Origin: Chloroflexota bacterium
GTDB taxonomy: Bacteria; Chloroflexota; Dehalococcoidia; Lucifugimonadales; UBA3495
Assembly: GCA_022562335.1 (NCBI GenBank)
Contig: JADFPM010000191.1
Span: 1-5,286, forward strand
Direction of reading: 5' to 3'
Length of the DNA: 5,286 nt
Shown here: positions 5,153 through 5,286 of the stretch, piece after piece
Layout: every line of letters begins with the position of its first letter
Numbering within the stretch: the stretch's first letter is position 1
The notes under the pieces: generated by a model
Told to the model about the DNA's origin: nothing
The model's database searches: none
The model's input: only the letters and a program-made list of their open reading frames with translations
Position numbers and translations under genes: made by a program

Positions 5153-5286
5153 CATGAGAGATGCGGGTGTGACCGAAGGACTTAACATTGTGTATACCCA
5201 GGGGGCTGAGGGGGTACATATTGACCTGCTTTTGGCGCAATGGCAGCTAAATTCGCTGCCAAATGACACTTGGGCGTGAAATGGTC
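5134..5286. other. 3' flank of the HNH gene, no convincing gene
   Basis: These 153 bases contain only a 41-codon ATG frame (5154-5279) with poor ribosome binding site spacing and no recognisable motif. There is a hairpin at 5241-5261 and base composition similar to the HNH gene. The sequence may belong to the next unit outside the window. Confidence 0.45.
5241..5261. repeat. Perfect 7-base inverted repeat downstream of the HNH gene
   Basis: TGGCAGC (5241-5247) and GCTGCCA (5255-5261) flank a seven-base loop. An alternative pairing, TTTGGC (5231-5236) with GCCAAA (5258-5263), uses the same right arm. No T-run follows on either strand, so a simple intrinsic terminator is not supported, although a processed 3' end or a protein site is possible. 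Confidence 0.4.

Noticed and set aside
5154..5279. 41-codon ATG frame after the HNH gene
   Set aside because: The only nearby purine run is one base from the ATG, the peptide has no motif, and it is too short to support as a gene.

Overview
This is a bacterial window of moderately high GC. Hand counts over 60-base lines give 62-63% in the metabolic genes and 42-45% in the last gene. Protein style suggests an environmental, probably aerobic or microaerophilic bacterium. Chloroflexota (Dehalococcoidia/SAR202-like) is my best guess, because such genomes are rich in molybdenum hydroxylases of this type. This is inference only; nothing in the window proves the taxonomy.

Left part (1-2913, minus strand): an operon for a three-subunit molybdenum hydroxylase of the xanthine dehydrogenase / aerobic CO dehydrogenase family. 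In transcription order it holds the small [2Fe-2S] subunit (2913-2443), the large molybdopterin subunit (2439-85) and the first eight codons of the medium FAD subunit (24-1, cut by the window edge). The large subunit has a YRGAGR active-site loop and lacks the Cys-containing loop of true (form I) CO dehydrogenase, so its substrate is unknown. Electrons should pass from the Mo centre through two [2Fe-2S] clusters to FAD.

Middle (2914-3188): a 275-base divergent intergenic region. It carries a good sigma70-type promoter for the hydroxylase operon (TTGACG, 17 bases, TATACT, reading leftward), an inverted repeat at its predicted start site, a weaker candidate promoter for lysA, and three overlapping, mutually exclusive hairpin pairings in the lysA leader.

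Right part (3189-5286, plus strand): lysA, diaminopimelate decarboxylase, the last step of lysine biosynthesis, starting at 3189. It is followed by a G-rich spacer that fits the G-quadruplex pattern, then an HNH nuclease-family protein (4585-5133) whose base composition is clearly lower in GC than its neighbours. The last 153 bases hold no convincing gene, only a short direct repeat and a hairpin.

The two metabolic units are divergently transcribed and share a control region but no obvious pathway. The HNH gene may be an acquired cargo or defence-type gene downstream of lysA. I do not see a clearly new multi-gene system. The points most worth a second look are the lysA leader, the substrate of the hydroxylase and the HNH gene.
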